A DNA stretch of 64,000 nucleotides, taken from assembly GCF_002056295.1 (NCBI RefSeq), contig NZ_CP020100.1:248001-312000 (forward strand), in the 5' to 3' direction. The position numbers were made by a program, and so were the translations under genes. Position 1 is the first letter of the stretch. Each line of letters starts with the position of its first letter. The notes below the pieces were generated by a model. It saw nothing but the letters and a program-made list of their open reading frames with translations, did not search any database and was not told the origin of the DNA. Source of the stretch: Halopseudomonas phragmitis (GTDB lineage Bacteria > Pseudomonadota > Gammaproteobacteria > Pseudomonadales > Pseudomonadaceae). This document shows positions 43,812 through 54,495 of this stretch, piece by piece.

Positions 43812-43840
43812 ACCCCCGCCCGGCGCGGCCGGGCGGGGGT
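43812..43840 (-). terminator. Strong GC hairpin between hcp and vgrG
   Basis: A 12-base stem CCCCCGCCCGGC/GCCGGGCGGGGG with a three-base loop. No T-tract follows in the direction of transcription, so it probably attenuates or protects the hcp message, allowing more Hcp than VgrG. Confidence 0.6.
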
Positions 43841-43856
43841 GGGCATTATCACCGAT

Positions 43857-44375
43857 TTAGGCGCTGATCGGTGTGCGCCAGTCATCAGAACCGGAGGTAC
43901 CGGAGACTTCGTGGGTCCAGATGATCTTGCGGTAGGTGAAGTAGACGTCTTCCAGGTGGGTGAAGTGCGACATGTTCGGGTCCTGGCAGTTGGGCATGTG
44001 CGACTGCACGTCGACGATGATCGCGTCTTCCAGTTCGATGGTGTAGTAGTGCTCCTGGGTGCCGGTGGCCGAGGTGCGGTACCACTCCAGGCGGCACTTG
44101 TTCAGGCGCTCGCCGGAGGTCAGGGCGTTGAAGATCAGCGGCGACGACTTGTCGAACACCTTGGTGATCATCAGCGGCTTGTGGACGCGCTGGCCGGTCG
44201 GCTGGCCGGACTGCGGATCGCGCGGGATGATGACCTGATGGTCGAAGGCCTGGACCAGGATCTGGTCTTCGTGACCTTCCTGGAAGATGTTGCCGACCGA
44301 GTCTTCGGTAAAGGTGCCGGCGGTGATCAGGCCTTGTTTGGTGCCTTCAATGGTCATGTACGCGGGTGTTGGCAT
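43857..44375 (-). CDS. hcp: T6SS tube protein Hcp (Hcp2/HcpA type)
   Basis: A 172-residue protein that follows the P. aeruginosa HcpA/B/C type as recalled: MPTPAYMTIEGTKQGLITAGTF, GHEDQILVQAFDHQVIIPRDPQSGQPTGQRVHKP, CRLEWYRTSATGTQEHYYTIELEDAIIVD, and the C-terminal THEVSGTSGSDDWRTPI. Hcp hexamers form the inner tube and carry effectors. Start at ATG 44375, inside a longer frame. A sigma-54 promoter lies 56-71 bases upstream. No other T6SS structural genes are in the window, so this is an orphan hcp-vgrG locus. Confidence 0.96.
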   Translation of the reverse strand: MPTPAYMTIEGTKQGLITAGTFTEDSVGNIFQEGHEDQILVQAFDHQVIIPRDPQSGQPTGQRVHKPLMITKVFDKSSPLIFNALTSGERLNKCRLEWYRTSATGTQEHYYTIELEDAIIVDVQSHMPNCQDPNMSHFTHLEDVYFTYRKIIWTHEVSGTSGSDDWRTPISA

Positions 44376-44430
44376 CGTGCTCTCCTTGCCGTGAATAAGG
44401 ACCTGAAACGGGTCCGGGAGTCCACAACAG

Positions 44431-44446
44431 AGCAAGGCCTGTGCCA
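44431..44446 (-). promoter_or_regulatory. Sigma-54 (RpoN) promoter of hcp
   Basis: Minus strand TGGCACAGGCCTTGCT: the -24 TGGCAC, five bases, the -12 TTGC. This is a near-perfect match to TGGCAC-N5-TTGC with correct spacing. It would start transcription about 45 bases before the hcp ATG. Sigma-54 control of hcp2-type genes through Sfa-type activators is known in Pseudomonas. Confidence 0.88.
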
Positions 44447-44530
44447 GTTATTTTTTATCCAGCCAGATCAAATGCTTGGCAAAAAGACATCACGGCGCGC
44501 AACGCGGAATGTGATGAAGATCACGGAAAA

Positions 44531-44655
44531 GTGCGCAACTTCTTGCGCACTGCTGTGCAAGAAGTTGCGCACTCATCTGAGGCACCTGAATAACAAGGCC
44601 TGCAGACAACCATGCACAGGGTTATCCACAGATTGCTGCGCAAGAAGTTGCGCAG
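44531..44655 (-). promoter_or_regulatory. Three palindromic enhancer-like sites upstream of hcp
   Basis: Sites at 44531-44550 (GTGCGCAA-CTTC-TTGCGCAC, perfect), 44555-44572 (GTGCAA-GAAG-TTGCGCAC) and 44636-44655 (CTGCGCAA-GAAG-TTGCGCAG, perfect) share one arm sequence. They lie about 85-225 bases upstream of the sigma-54 promoter, the usual range for enhancer-binding protein sites. The activator gene is not in the window. A single consensus DnaA box (44622-44630) also lies here and is probably chance. Confidence 0.7.
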
Positions 44656-44669
44656 TAATGTTTGTCCAG

Positions 44670-44823
44670 GGAGCCCCTGAAAAACGTAGGCGAGGCAGGC
44701 AAGACAAGGCCGATGGCGGCCCCGAAAAAACAGCCGAAAAAGCGCAGTTTACAAATTGTAAATGAGCATTTTTAGGCTGTTTTTAACGCAGTATTGCCAA
44801 CGCAGGTAGTTTTTCAGGGGTTC
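44670..44823. repeat. MITE-like palindromic element, copy 2
   Basis: The reverse-orientation partner of 6071-6212: ends GAGCCCCTGAAAAAC and GTTTTTCAGGGGTTC, with shared interior strings (GTTGGCAATAC, AAATGCTCATTTAC, AACTGCGCTTTTTCG, CTTGTCTTGCCTGCCTCGCC on the complement). It is 154 bases, with a 12-base insertion compared with copy 1. It ends one base before the lptG stop codon. Confidence 0.8.
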
Positions 44824-44824
44824 A

Positions 44825-45889
44825 CTAGCCGGCCCGGCGCATCAGCACGATACCCATCACCAGCAGCACGGCAATCGGTAGCGCCACGGCAATCAGCGGC
44901 GGGAAGCCAAAGACCAGACTGGACGGTCCGAGCAGGTCCTGCACGATACGAAAACCAAAGCCAACCAGCACCCCGGTAAACACCCGCTGACCCAGCGTTA
45001 CCGAGCGCAGCGGTCCAAAGATGAAGGAAATGGCAACGAACACCAGCGCCGCGGTAGCTACCGGCTGCAGCAGCTTTTTCCAGAACGCCAGCCAGTACTG
45101 GCTGTTGTTCAAGCCCTGCTCGGCCAGGTAGGTTTGATAGCGCCAGATGCCGGCCATGGACAACAAGTCGGGATCGAGCACCACTACCTTGAGCAGTTCC
45201 GAAGACAGCTCGACATCCCAGTGCTGCTGCAGGTCACGACTGGTGCTGGTGTGGCCATCCTCGATGAAGTGCGTGGTTTCGACATCCTCCAGCAGCCAGC
45301 CCTGCTCCTGGGCGCTGGCGCGCCGGGCAAAGCTGGTTTCCAGCAGGTTGCGCTGACCATCGAAACGGTAACGGGTCACCCCGTGCAACACGCCATTGGG
45401 TTGCACGGCATTGATGTGAATGAAGTCGTTGCCCTCACGGTGCCAGAGCCCGCGCGACTTGATCGCCTCGCCGCTGCCTTGGGCGATGGCCCGGCGACTT
45501 TCCGCCAGATTCTCGGTATAGGGCGACACATATTCGCCGATCAGTGCGCCAGCCACCATCAACACCAGCAGCGGCTTCATCACCGAGCCGATGATCCGGG
45601 CAACCGAAACGCCGGCGGCGCGCATCACCGTCAGCTCGGAATGGCTGGCCAGCGTACCCAAGCCCACCAGACAACCGACCAGGGCCGACAGCGGCAGCAT
45701 GTCGTAAAAGCGCCGGGGCGAGGTCAGCAGAACGTAGATCAAGGCCTCCATCGCGCTGTAGTCACCCTTTTTCAGGTCATCCAGCTCGTTGATAAAGGCG
45801 AACAGCAGATCCAGCCCCAGAATGATGACGGCCACTACCAGGATGCTGAACAGCACGGTAGTGCCAATATGCTGATCAAGCCGCCGCAT
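44825..45889 (-). CDS. lptG: LPS export permease LptG
   Basis: A 354-residue inner-membrane permease; with LptF and the ATPase LptB it extracts LPS from the inner membrane. It has the YjgP/YjgQ layout: N-terminal helices (IGTTVLFSILVVAVIILGLDLLFAFINEL), a large periplasmic beta-jellyroll domain (about 130-260), then C-terminal helices (ALVFVAISFIFGPLRSVTLGQRVFTGVLVGF). The start overlaps the lptF end by 14 bases. The ATG at 45889 (MRRLDQHIG) was preferred to a longer frame reading through lptF. It ends against a MITE-like repeat. Confidence 0.94.
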   Translation of the reverse strand: MRRLDQHIGTTVLFSILVVAVIILGLDLLFAFINELDDLKKGDYSAMEALIYVLLTSPRRFYDMLPLSALVGCLVGLGTLASHSELTVMRAAGVSVARIIGSVMKPLLVLMVAGALIGEYVSPYTENLAESRRAIAQGSGEAIKSRGLWHREGNDFIHINAVQPNGVLHGVTRYRFDGQRNLLETSFARRASAQEQGWLLEDVETTHFIEDGHTSTSRDLQQHWDVELSSELLKVVVLDPDLLSMAGIWRYQTYLAEQGLNNSQYWLAFWKKLLQPVATAALVFVAISFIFGPLRSVTLGQRVFTGVLVGFGFRIVQDLLGPSSLVFGFPPLIAVALPIAVLLVMGIVLMRRAG

Positions 45890-46982
45890 GCGAACCTCCC
45901 CGAGGCGCGCTGGGCGCCAGCAATGCCTGACGGTTGAGCAGCAGACCGACCGCCAGGAACACCCCATGCACCCACCAGAGCCCCAGATTCGCCGGCATGC
46001 GCCCGCTTTCAATCCAGCCCCTGGCAGTAATCAGCAACGCCAGATAGGTCATATACAGCAAAATGGCGGGCAACAGCTTGAGGAATCGACCCTGACGCGG
46101 ATTGACCCGGGCCAGCGGCACAGCAAAGAAGGCCACGATCGGCACCAGCAGCGGCAGCGCCAGACGCCATTGCAACTCGGCCTGCATCTTGCGGTCGGCA
46201 TGCCCCAGCAGCTCACGGGTGGGCATGGCCTCACGATCGGTCACCTCGGTCGCCACTTCCGGCTTGGGCAGCAGCACACCGTAGGTGTCATATTCGATGG
46301 TACGAAAATCGGCCGCACCTGGCCGGCCGTCATAGCGATAGCCTTCATACAGCACCAGATAGCGACTGCCATCGGGATTGAGCTGCTGACGTCCAACCTC
46401 GGCCACCAGCACGCCGATACTGGCATCGGCGCCGCTGCCGGTACGCTCGGCAATGAAGACCTCCTGCAACTCGGTACGATCATCCGACAGGCTGCCGGCA
46501 TAGGTTACCCGCGCCGCATCCCTGCCAATCGACTGGAAACGCCCGGCGGCCAGGGTATCGAATTCGGTGATAGCGTCCTGTTCATTGAACAGTTGCTGGG
46601 TCTTGTACACCCCCAACGGCGACACCCACAGACTCAGCACGGCCACCACCAGCGCAACCAGCAAGGCCGGCCCCTGGGTATACCAGAGCACCTTGCGGTC
46701 ACTCATGCCGTTGGCCGAAAGCACCGTCATCTCGCTGTCCAGATGCATGCGCCCGTAGGCCAGCAGAATGCCGAGAAACATCCCCAGTGGCAGAATCAGC
46801 ACCATGAAGCCGGGCAGACGATAGCCCATGATCAAAAACAGTACCCCGGGGTCAAGCTGCCCGGCAGCAGCCTGAGCCAGATACTTGATGAAGCGCCCGC
46901 TCATGATGATCAGCAGCAGCACGCCACTGACCGCCGTCAGGGTCAGCAACACCTCGCGACTCAGATAGCGAAAAACAATCAC
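45876..46982 (-). CDS. lptF: LPS export permease LptF
   Basis: A 368-residue permease partner of LptG. Its N-terminal helices start MIVFRYLSREVLLTLTAVSGVLLLIIMSGRFIKYLAQAA, followed by LPLGMFLGILLAYGRMHLDSEMTVLSANGMS, the coupling-helix region that contacts LptB. A periplasmic domain (about 130-260) and C-terminal helices follow, with QWRLALPLLVPIVAFFAVPLARVNPRQGRF. It is co-transcribed with lptG and divergent from pepA across 156 bases, an arrangement widely conserved in gammaproteobacteria. Confidence 0.95.
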   Translation of the reverse strand: MIVFRYLSREVLLTLTAVSGVLLLIIMSGRFIKYLAQAAAGQLDPGVLFLIMGYRLPGFMVLILPLGMFLGILLAYGRMHLDSEMTVLSANGMSDRKVLWYTQGPALLVALVVAVLSLWVSPLGVYKTQQLFNEQDAITEFDTLAAGRFQSIGRDAARVTYAGSLSDDRTELQEVFIAERTGSGADASIGVLVAEVGRQQLNPDGSRYLVLYEGYRYDGRPGAADFRTIEYDTYGVLLPKPEVATEVTDREAMPTRELLGHADRKMQAELQWRLALPLLVPIVAFFAVPLARVNPRQGRFLKLLPAILLYMTYLALLITARGWIESGRMPANLGLWWVHGVFLAVGLLLNRQALLAPSAPRGGSHAAA

Positions 46983-47120
46983 ATTAACGTCCTTGGCTCC
47001 TGGCGTGCTAATGAGCCAGAATGCAGCTAAATGAAACCTGGTAAGGTCGACCAGGCCGGCAAAACCCCATGGGGGCGTTCAAGCCGGTTATGGCGACGTA
47101 TTATCAGCCAATCCACTTGA

Positions 47121-48629
<1,509 letters not shown>

Positions 48630-48642
48630 GATATAACACCCC

Positions 48643-49074
48643 ATGACCCGGATTGATTTTTACCTGCTCTCCTCGGCCGACCCAGCCCAGCGGCTGGATT
48701 ATGCCTGCCGTTTGGCACACAAAGCCTGGGGGAGCGGGCACCGGATCTATCTGCACTGCGCGGACGAAGCACAGGCCCAGGCGCTCGATGAGCACCTATG
48801 GGCCTTTCGCCCGGAGGCATTCTTGCCTCACGGCCTGCACAGTGAAAGCCCGCACGAGGCCGTCGTGATCGGTCATGGGGATGAGCCCGGTGAACATCAC
48901 GACCTGCTGATCAACCTCAGTGATCAGGCCCCGGGGTTCTTCAGCAGTTTCAGCCGGCTGGCGGAAATCGTCGTCGAACATGATCCGGTTCGCCTTCCGG
49001 CACGTGAGCGCTTCCGTTTCTACCGCGAACGCGGCTATCCTTTGCAAACCCACAATATCCGCACGGCGGGATAA
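48643..49074 (+). CDS. holC: DNA polymerase III chi subunit HolC
   Basis: A 143-residue clamp-loader accessory protein that links SSB to the replisome. Typical features are MTRIDFYLLSSADPAQRLDYACRLAHKAWGSGHRIYLHC near the start, DEHLWAFRPEAFLPHG, and the C-terminal RFYRERGYPLQTHNI. Length fits the family (about 140-150). It sits between pepA and valS, as in most gammaproteobacteria. Confidence 0.95.
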   Translation: MTRIDFYLLSSADPAQRLDYACRLAHKAWGSGHRIYLHCADEAQAQALDEHLWAFRPEAFLPHGLHSESPHEAVVIGHGDEPGEHHDLLINLSDQAPGFFSSFSRLAEIVVEHDPVRLPARERFRFYRERGYPLQTHNIRTAG

Positions 49075-49078
49075 CCCC

Positions 49079-49606
49079 ATGACTCAGCGCGACCCTTCGG
49101 AACCCTCACGCCTGCTTGAGGACCTGGAGTCCATTCGCAACCTGCTTGACGAGCACGGTGAGCATGACCAGGGCGAGCCCGATGCCGAGGCCAGCGCCCA
49201 GCTCGACATCCCGCTGCTGCAGGATATCGTCACTGATCCCGCAGCAACCCCGCCCACCCTGCGCGAACCGGAACCGGCACCAGCGCCAGGCCCTGCCGTC
49301 ACAGCCGCGCCGGAGCCAACCGACGCAGGCAAACCGCACAACCCGTTCCTGCCTTACGCCTCATTGGCCAAGCTGGCGGAAGAACGCCTGCAGCTCGACC
49401 GACTGCTTTCCAACCCAACGCCACCACCCAGCCATTACGGGCCGCACACCGGCGCCCGCGAGGTGCGGATGGAGGCTCGCCTGCAGGCCGAAGCCCAGTT
49501 GATCCTGCAGGATGTACTCGACGACCTGATGCCGACCATCGAGGACGAACTGCGCCGGCGCCTGCAGCGCAAACTGGATCAGTTGGTACGCGAACAACTG
49601 AAGTAA
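49079..49606 (+). CDS. Conserved hypothetical protein of the holC-valS interval
   Basis: A 175-residue protein, start MTQRDPSEPSRLLEDLESI, from an ATG four bases after holC. It is acidic with a proline/alanine-rich middle (PEPAPAPGPAVTAAPEP), then a helical C-terminus (EVRMEARLQAEAQLILQDVLDDLMPTIEDELRRRL) likely to form a coiled coil. A gene of this kind lies in the same place in Pseudomonas (PA3833-like, from memory). It may be a replisome-linked or chi-associated factor, but no function is known. No membrane segment. Confidence 0.8.
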   Translation: MTQRDPSEPSRLLEDLESIRNLLDEHGEHDQGEPDAEASAQLDIPLLQDIVTDPAATPPTLREPEPAPAPGPAVTAAPEPTDAGKPHNPFLPYASLAKLAEERLQLDRLLSNPTPPPSHYGPHTGAREVRMEARLQAEAQLILQDVLDDLMPTIEDELRRRLQRKLDQLVREQLK

Positions 49607-49648
49607 ATCAGCCGCATCACAACGGATGCCGGCAACGCCTCAGCCCGT

Positions 49649-49654
49649 TATAAT
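49649..49654 (+). promoter_or_regulatory. Candidate -10 box for valS
   Basis: TATAAT preceded by GT in the 129-base gap before valS, about 80 bases from the ATG. The -35 at proper spacing is weak (ATGCCG), so this is tentative; valS may also be read from upstream genes. Confidence 0.45.
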
Positions 49655-49735
49655 GGCGGTTTTTCCGCGACAAACGCCCACCTGAGCGGGCGAACGATTC
49701 CCGTCGCCAGCAGATAACCGGATAGCCAGACACCC

Positions 49736-52585
49736 ATGGACAAGACCTACCAGCCGCACGCCATTGAAACCTCCTGGTACCAGACCTGGGAGCAGAACAA
49801 CTATTTTGCCCCCCAGGGCTCGGGCGAGTCCTACACCATTGCCCTGCCGCCGCCGAACGTGACCGGCAGCCTGCACATGGGCCATGGTTTCAACAACTCG
49901 ATCATGGATGCTCTGATCCGCTTCCGCCGCATGCAGGGCCGCAACACCCTGTGGCAGCCGGGTACCGACCATGCCGGCATCGCCACCCAGATGGTGGTTG
50001 AGCGCCAGCTGGCCGCACAGGGCGTCAGCCGCCATGATCTGGGCCGCGACAAGTTCCTCGAGAAAGTCTGGGAGTGGAAGGAAGAGTCCGGCGGCACCAT
50101 TACCCGGCAGATCCGCCGCCTGGGCAGCTCAGTGGACTGGAGCCGCGAGCGCTTCACTATGGACGAGGGCCTGTCCGAGGCGGTCAAGGAAGCCTTTGTG
50201 CGTTTGCATGAGGATGGCCTGATCTACCGCGGCAAGCGGCTGGTCAACTGGGACCCGAAACTGCACACCGCAATTTCCGACCTGGAAGTGGAAAACCACG
50301 ACGAGACCGGCTCGCTGTGGAACCTGCGCTACCCGCTGGCCGACGGCGCCAAGACCGCCGAGGGCAAAGACTATCTGGTGGTCGCCACCACCCGCCCGGA
50401 AACCATGCTGGGTGACAGCGCCGTGGCGGTGAACCCGAACGACGAGCGCTATCAGGCGCTGATCGGCAAATTCGTTGAGCTGCCACTGGTGGGCCGACGC
50501 ATTCCGATCATCGCTGATGACTACTGTGATCCGGAGTTCGGTACCGGCTGCGTGAAGATCACCCCGGCCCACGACTTCAACGACTACGAGGTCGGCAAGC
50601 GCCACGCCCTGCCGCTGATCAACGTACTGGACAAGGACGCCGCGATTCTCGCCAGCGCCCAGGTGTTCAATATCGACGGCAGCGTCAACAGCGAGCTGGA
50701 CACCAGCCTGCCGGTCTCCTATGCCGGACTGGACCGCTTCGAGGCGCGCAAGCAGATCGTCGCCGACTTCGAGGCCGCCGGCCTGCTGGAAAAGATCGAA
50801 CCCCACGCGCTCAAGGTGCCCAAGGGCGACCGCTCCGGCGTGGTCATCGAGCCCTGGCTGACCGACCAGTGGTACGTCTCCACCAAACCGCTGGCCGAGC
50901 AGGCGATTGCCGCCGTGGAAGACGGCCGTATCCAGTTCGTGCCCAAGCAGTACGAAAACATGTATTTCAGCTGGATGCGCGACATCCAGGACTGGTGTAT
51001 CTCGCGTCAGCTGTGGTGGGGCCACCGCATTCCGGCCTGGTATGACGAGGCTGGCAATGTCTATGTGGGCCGTGACGAGGCGGAAGTCCGTGCCAAACAC
51101 AACCTCGGCGATGCGCCACTGCGCCAGGACGATGACGTGCTCGACACCTGGTTCAGTTCCGGTCTGTGGACCTTCTCGACCCTCGGCTGGCCCGAGCAGA
51201 CCGAAGCGCTGAAGACCTTCCACCCGACCGATGTGCTGGTCACCGGCTTCGACATCATCTTCTTCTGGGTCGCACGGATGATCATGCTGACCATGCACCT
51301 GATGAAGCATGAGGACGGCAGCGCGCAGATTCCGTTCAAGACCGTCTACGTGCACGGTCTGGTGCGCGATGGCCAGGGCCAGAAGATGTCCAAGTCCAAG
51401 GGCAACGTGCTCGACCCGCTGGATATCATCGACGGCATCGATCTGGAATCGCTGGTGCAGAAGCGTACCAGCGGCATGATGCAGCCCAAGCTGGCGGAGA
51501 AGATCGCCAAGCAGACCCGCGCCGAATTCCCCGACGGCATCGCCGCCTACGGCACCGACGCGCTGCGTTTTACCAACTGCTCGCTGGCCTCCACCGGTCG
51601 CGATATCAAGTTCGATATGGGCCGGGTAGAAGGCTACCGCAACTTCTGCAACAAGATCTGGAACGCCGCGCGCTATGTAATGATGCAGTGTGAAGACCAG
51701 GACACCGGCGTCAATGGTGAGCCGGTCGAGCTGACCCTGGCCGACCGCTGGATCATCTCGCAGTTGCAGCGCACCGAGGCCGAAGTGACTCGCCAGCTCG
51801 ACCAGTTCCGCTTTGACCTGGCCTCCAATGCGCTCTATGAATTTATCTGGAACCAGTACTGCGACTGGTATCTGGAGCTGTCCAAGCCGGTGCTGTGGGA
51901 TGATAACGCCCCGGCCGAGCGTCTGCGCGGTACCCGCCGTACCCTGGTGCGAGTGCTGGAAACTGCGCTGCGTCTGGCCCACCCGTTCATGCCCTTTATC
52001 ACCGAGGAAATCTGGCAGAAGATCGCCCCGCTGGCCGGCAAGAGCGGTGCGACCATCATGCTGCAGCCTTGGCCGCAGGCCGACGACGGCCGTCTGGACG
52101 AAGCCGCCGAAGGCGATATCGAATGGCTCAAGGCGATGATCCTTGGCGTGCGCAACATCCGTGGCGAGATGAATGTCGCGCCGGGCAAGGCCCTGGAGGT
52201 ATTGCTGCGCAAGGCCGGCAGCGAGGATCAACGCCGCTTGCAGGACAACGAAGCATTCCTGAAGAAACTGGCCAAGCTCGACAGCATCCGCGTACTGGCC
52301 GACGGCGAAGAAGCGCCGCTGGCCGCCACTGCACTGGTCGGCGAGCTGGAAGTGCTAGTGCCGATGGCCGGGCTGATCGACAAGACCGCCGAACTGGCGC
52401 GTCTGGACAAGGAAATCGGTCGCCTGGAAGGCGAGGTCAAGCGCATTGGCGGCAAGCTCGGCAATGCCGGCTTCGTCGACAAAGCCCCGCCGGCGGTGAT
52501 CGACAAGGAGCGCGCCAAGCTGGCCGAGGCGGAAAAGGCCCTGGCCCAGCTCAGTGAGCAACGCGCGCATATCGCCAGTCTGTAA
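49736..52585 (+). CDS. valS: Valyl-tRNA synthetase
   Basis: A 949-residue class I synthetase that charges tRNA-Val. The HIGH motif appears as [14 protein letters not shown] (His47-Met-Gly-His50), the KMSKS motif as [16 protein letters not shown], and the editing domain lies between ([36 protein letters not shown]). The C-terminal ~70 residues form the usual arginine/lysine-rich coiled coil ([21 protein letters not shown]). Full length with no breaks. Confidence 0.98.
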   Translation: MDKTYQPHAIETSWYQTWEQNNYFAPQGSGESYTIALPPPNVTGSLHMGHGFNNSIMDALIRFRRMQGRNTLWQPGTDHAGIATQMVVERQLAAQGVSRHDLGRDKFLEKVWEWKEESGGTITRQIRRLGSSVDWSRERFTMDEGLSEAVKEAFVRLHEDGLIYRGKRLVNWDPKLHTAISDLEVENHDETGSLWNLRYPLADGAKTAEGKDYLVVATTRPETMLGDSAVAVNPNDERYQALIGKFVELPLVGRRIPIIADDYCDPEFGTGCVKITPAHDFNDYEVGKRHALPLINVLDKDAAILASAQVFNIDGSVNSELDTSLPVSYAGLDRFEARKQIVADFEAAGLLEKIEPHALKVPKGDRSGVVIEPWLTDQWYVSTKPLAEQAIAAVEDGRIQFVPKQYENMYFSWMRDIQDWCISRQLWWGHRIPAWYDEAGNVYVGRDEAEVRAKHNLGDAPLRQDDDVLDTWFSSGLWTFSTLGWPEQTEALKTFHPTDVLVTGFDIIFFWVARMIMLTMHLMKHEDGSAQIPFKTVYVHGLVRDGQGQKMSKSKGNVLDPLDIIDGIDLESLVQKRTSGMMQPKLAEKIAKQTRAEFPDGIAAYGTDALRFTNCSLASTGRDIKFDMGRVEGYRNFCNKIWNAARYVMMQCEDQDTGVNGEPVELTLADRWIISQLQRTEAEVTRQLDQFRFDLASNALYEFIWNQYCDWYLELSKPVLWDDNAPAERLRGTRRTLVRVLETALRLAHPFMPFITEEIWQKIAPLAGKSGATIMLQPWPQADDGRLDEAAEGDIEWLKAMILGVRNIRGEMNVAPGKALEVLLRKAGSEDQRRLQDNEAFLKKLAKLDSIRVLADGEEAPLAATALVGELEVLVPMAGLIDKTAELARLDKEIGRLEGEVKRIGGKLGNAGFVDKAPPAVIDKERAKLAEAEKALAQLSEQRAHIASL

Positions 52586-52600
52586 CCAGCGTACCCGGCC

Positions 52601-54430
52601 ATGAGCGGCGAGTTGCTCTGGGTGCTCGGCCTGCTGCTGTGCAGCATGGTCCTGTTCATCCTCAACAAGCCGCGCATGGACGTGGTCGCGCTGCTGGTGA
52701 TTCTGGCCCTGCCGCTGTCGGGCATCCTCAGTCTGGAGGAAACCCTGGCCGGCTTCAGCGATCCCAGCGTCATCCTGATCGCCGCGCTATTCGTGATCGG
52801 CCATGGCCTGGTCCGTACCGGCATCGCCTATCAGCTCGGCGACTGGATGGTTGCCAAGGCTGGCAACAGCGAATCCCGGCTTCTGATCCTGCTGATGCTG
52901 ACCGTCGCCGGACTTGGCTCGGTGATGAGTTCGGCCGGCGTCGTCGCCATTTTCATTCCCATCGTCCTCAGCATTGCCAGCCGCATCGGCAGTTCGCCGG
53001 CCCGGCTGTTGATGCCGCTCAGCTTTGCCGGGCTGATCAGCGGTATGCTGACCCTGGTCGCAACCCCGCCCAACATGGTGGTGCACAGCGAACTGGTCCG
53101 TAATGGCCTGGACGGCTTCAGCTTCTTCAGCTTCACCCCGATTGGCCTACTGGTACTGGCCCTGGGGATCGGCTACATGCTGATTGCCCGACACTGGCTG
53201 GGCCAGACCAAAGCCCAGAACAGCCATGCTCTGCCACGCCAGACCCTGACCGAACTGGCCAGCGCCTACCGCCTGACCGAGCGTGAACGGCGTCTGCGGG
53301 TACGCCCGGACTCGCGTCTGGCCAACCACCCGCTGAACGAGCTGGAACTGCGCAGCCAATACGGCATCAATGTGATCGCCGTTGAGCGCCAGCAACGCTT
53401 TCGCACTCTGCTGCAGATCGCCACCGGCAATACGCTGATTCAGCCCGGCGATGTCCTGCTGGTCGATCTGGCCAGCCCGACCATTGCCCTGCTCGGTGCC
53501 TACGACGAGTTGGGACTGGAGCCGCTGCCGCTCAGTGATTCCTATTACAGCATCCACTCGCACCAGCTCGGCTTGGCCGAAGTGGCCCTGCCGCCGGAAT
53601 CACGATTGCCAGGCAAGACCATTCAGGAGCTGGGCTTTCGCAGCCAATACCAGCTCAACGTCGTCGGCCTGCGTCGCAGCGGTCAGGCGCTGGAAGGATT
53701 GCTGGTCGATGAACGGCTCAAGCCCGCCGACACCCTGCTAGTGGCCGGTGAGTGGAAGGATATCAAGCGCCTGCATGGTCTGAGTCGCGACTTCCTGCTG
53801 CTCAGCCTGCCCGCCGAAGTCGATGAGGTGGCACCGGCCAAGCGCAAGGCACCCTACGCCCTGCTCTGCCTGGCAGTGATGGTGATGCTGATGGTCAGCG
53901 GCCTGGTACCCAATGTGCTGGCCGCCCTGATCGGCTGCCTGTTGATGGGCGCATTCCGCTGCATCGACATGGATTCGGCCTGGCGGGCCATCCACTGGCC
54001 CAGCCTGCTGCTGATCGTTGGCATGCTGCCATTCGCCCTGGCCCTGCAGAAAACCGGCGGGATCGACCTGGCGGTTCACGGCTTGCTGCAGCTGTTTGGT
54101 GAAGCCGGGCCACGTGCACTGCTGGCAGCCCTGTTTGCCGTAACAGCGATCACCGGCCTGTTCATTTCCAACACCGCCACAGCGGTGCTGATGGCCCCGG
54201 TAGCGATCGCCACCGCCCAGGCGCTGGAGGCCTCACCGGCACCATTCGCCATGATCGTCGCCCTGGCCGCCTCGGCAGCATTCATGACGCCAGTGTCCTC
54301 ACCGGTCAATACTCTGGTGCTGGACCCCGGCCGGTACCGGTTTACCGACTTCGTGCGGATCGGCGTACCCTTCACCCTGCTGGTGATGCTGGTCAGCGTG
54401 CTGCTGGTGCCCTGGTTATTCCCGTTATGA
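52601..54430 (+). CDS. SLC13/DASS-type anion symporter with two TrkA-C (RCK_C) domains
   Basis: A 609-residue membrane transporter. There are about 11-12 transmembrane segments in two halves, with family stretches MLTLVATPPNMVVHSELV and FISNTATAVLMAPVAIATAQ. Between them, residues ~205-395 hold two cytosolic RCK_C-like domains (RPDSRLANHPLNELELRSQYGINVIAVERQQ and PPESRLPGKTIQELGFRSQYQLNVVGLRR). Substrates in the family are sulfate, dicarboxylates or other divalent anions; none can be chosen here. It follows valS by 15 bases and may share its transcript. Confidence 0.9.
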   Translation: MSGELLWVLGLLLCSMVLFILNKPRMDVVALLVILALPLSGILSLEETLAGFSDPSVILIAALFVIGHGLVRTGIAYQLGDWMVAKAGNSESRLLILLMLTVAGLGSVMSSAGVVAIFIPIVLSIASRIGSSPARLLMPLSFAGLISGMLTLVATPPNMVVHSELVRNGLDGFSFFSFTPIGLLVLALGIGYMLIARHWLGQTKAQNSHALPRQTLTELASAYRLTERERRLRVRPDSRLANHPLNELELRSQYGINVIAVERQQRFRTLLQIATGNTLIQPGDVLLVDLASPTIALLGAYDELGLEPLPLSDSYYSIHSHQLGLAEVALPPESRLPGKTIQELGFRSQYQLNVVGLRRSGQALEGLLVDERLKPADTLLVAGEWKDIKRLHGLSRDFLLLSLPAEVDEVAPAKRKAPYALLCLAVMVMLMVSGLVPNVLAALIGCLLMGAFRCIDMDSAWRAIHWPSLLLIVGMLPFALALQKTGGIDLAVHGLLQLFGEAGPRALLAALFAVTAITGLFISNTATAVLMAPVAIATAQALEASPAPFAMIVALAASAAFMTPVSSPVNTLVLDPGRYRFTDFVRIGVPFTLLVMLVSVLLVPWLFPL

Positions 54431-54495
54431 ACGCCTTTGCGCCCCGCGCCGATCTGCGCTAACGTGCGGCCCTTGAAACCCTGCGGACAGACGTC

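Noticed and set aside
44622-44630. Consensus DnaA box TTATCCACA
   Set aside because: A single box without clustering, AT-rich unwinding region or dnaA/dnaN neighbours; not an origin.
41439-44765. 1108-codon open frame on the plus strand, antisense to vgrG and hcp
   Set aside because: It mirrors the codon bias of vgrG and the adaptor on the other strand, has a low-complexity Ala/Val-rich translation and no ribosome site; the minus-strand genes are certain.
44670-44823. Small RNA gene in the MITE-like repeat
   Set aside because: No promoter or terminator pattern beyond the palindrome itself; repeat explanation is sufficient.
50129-52231. 700-codon open frame antisense to valS
   Set aside because: Shadow frame; valS motifs on the plus strand are unambiguous.
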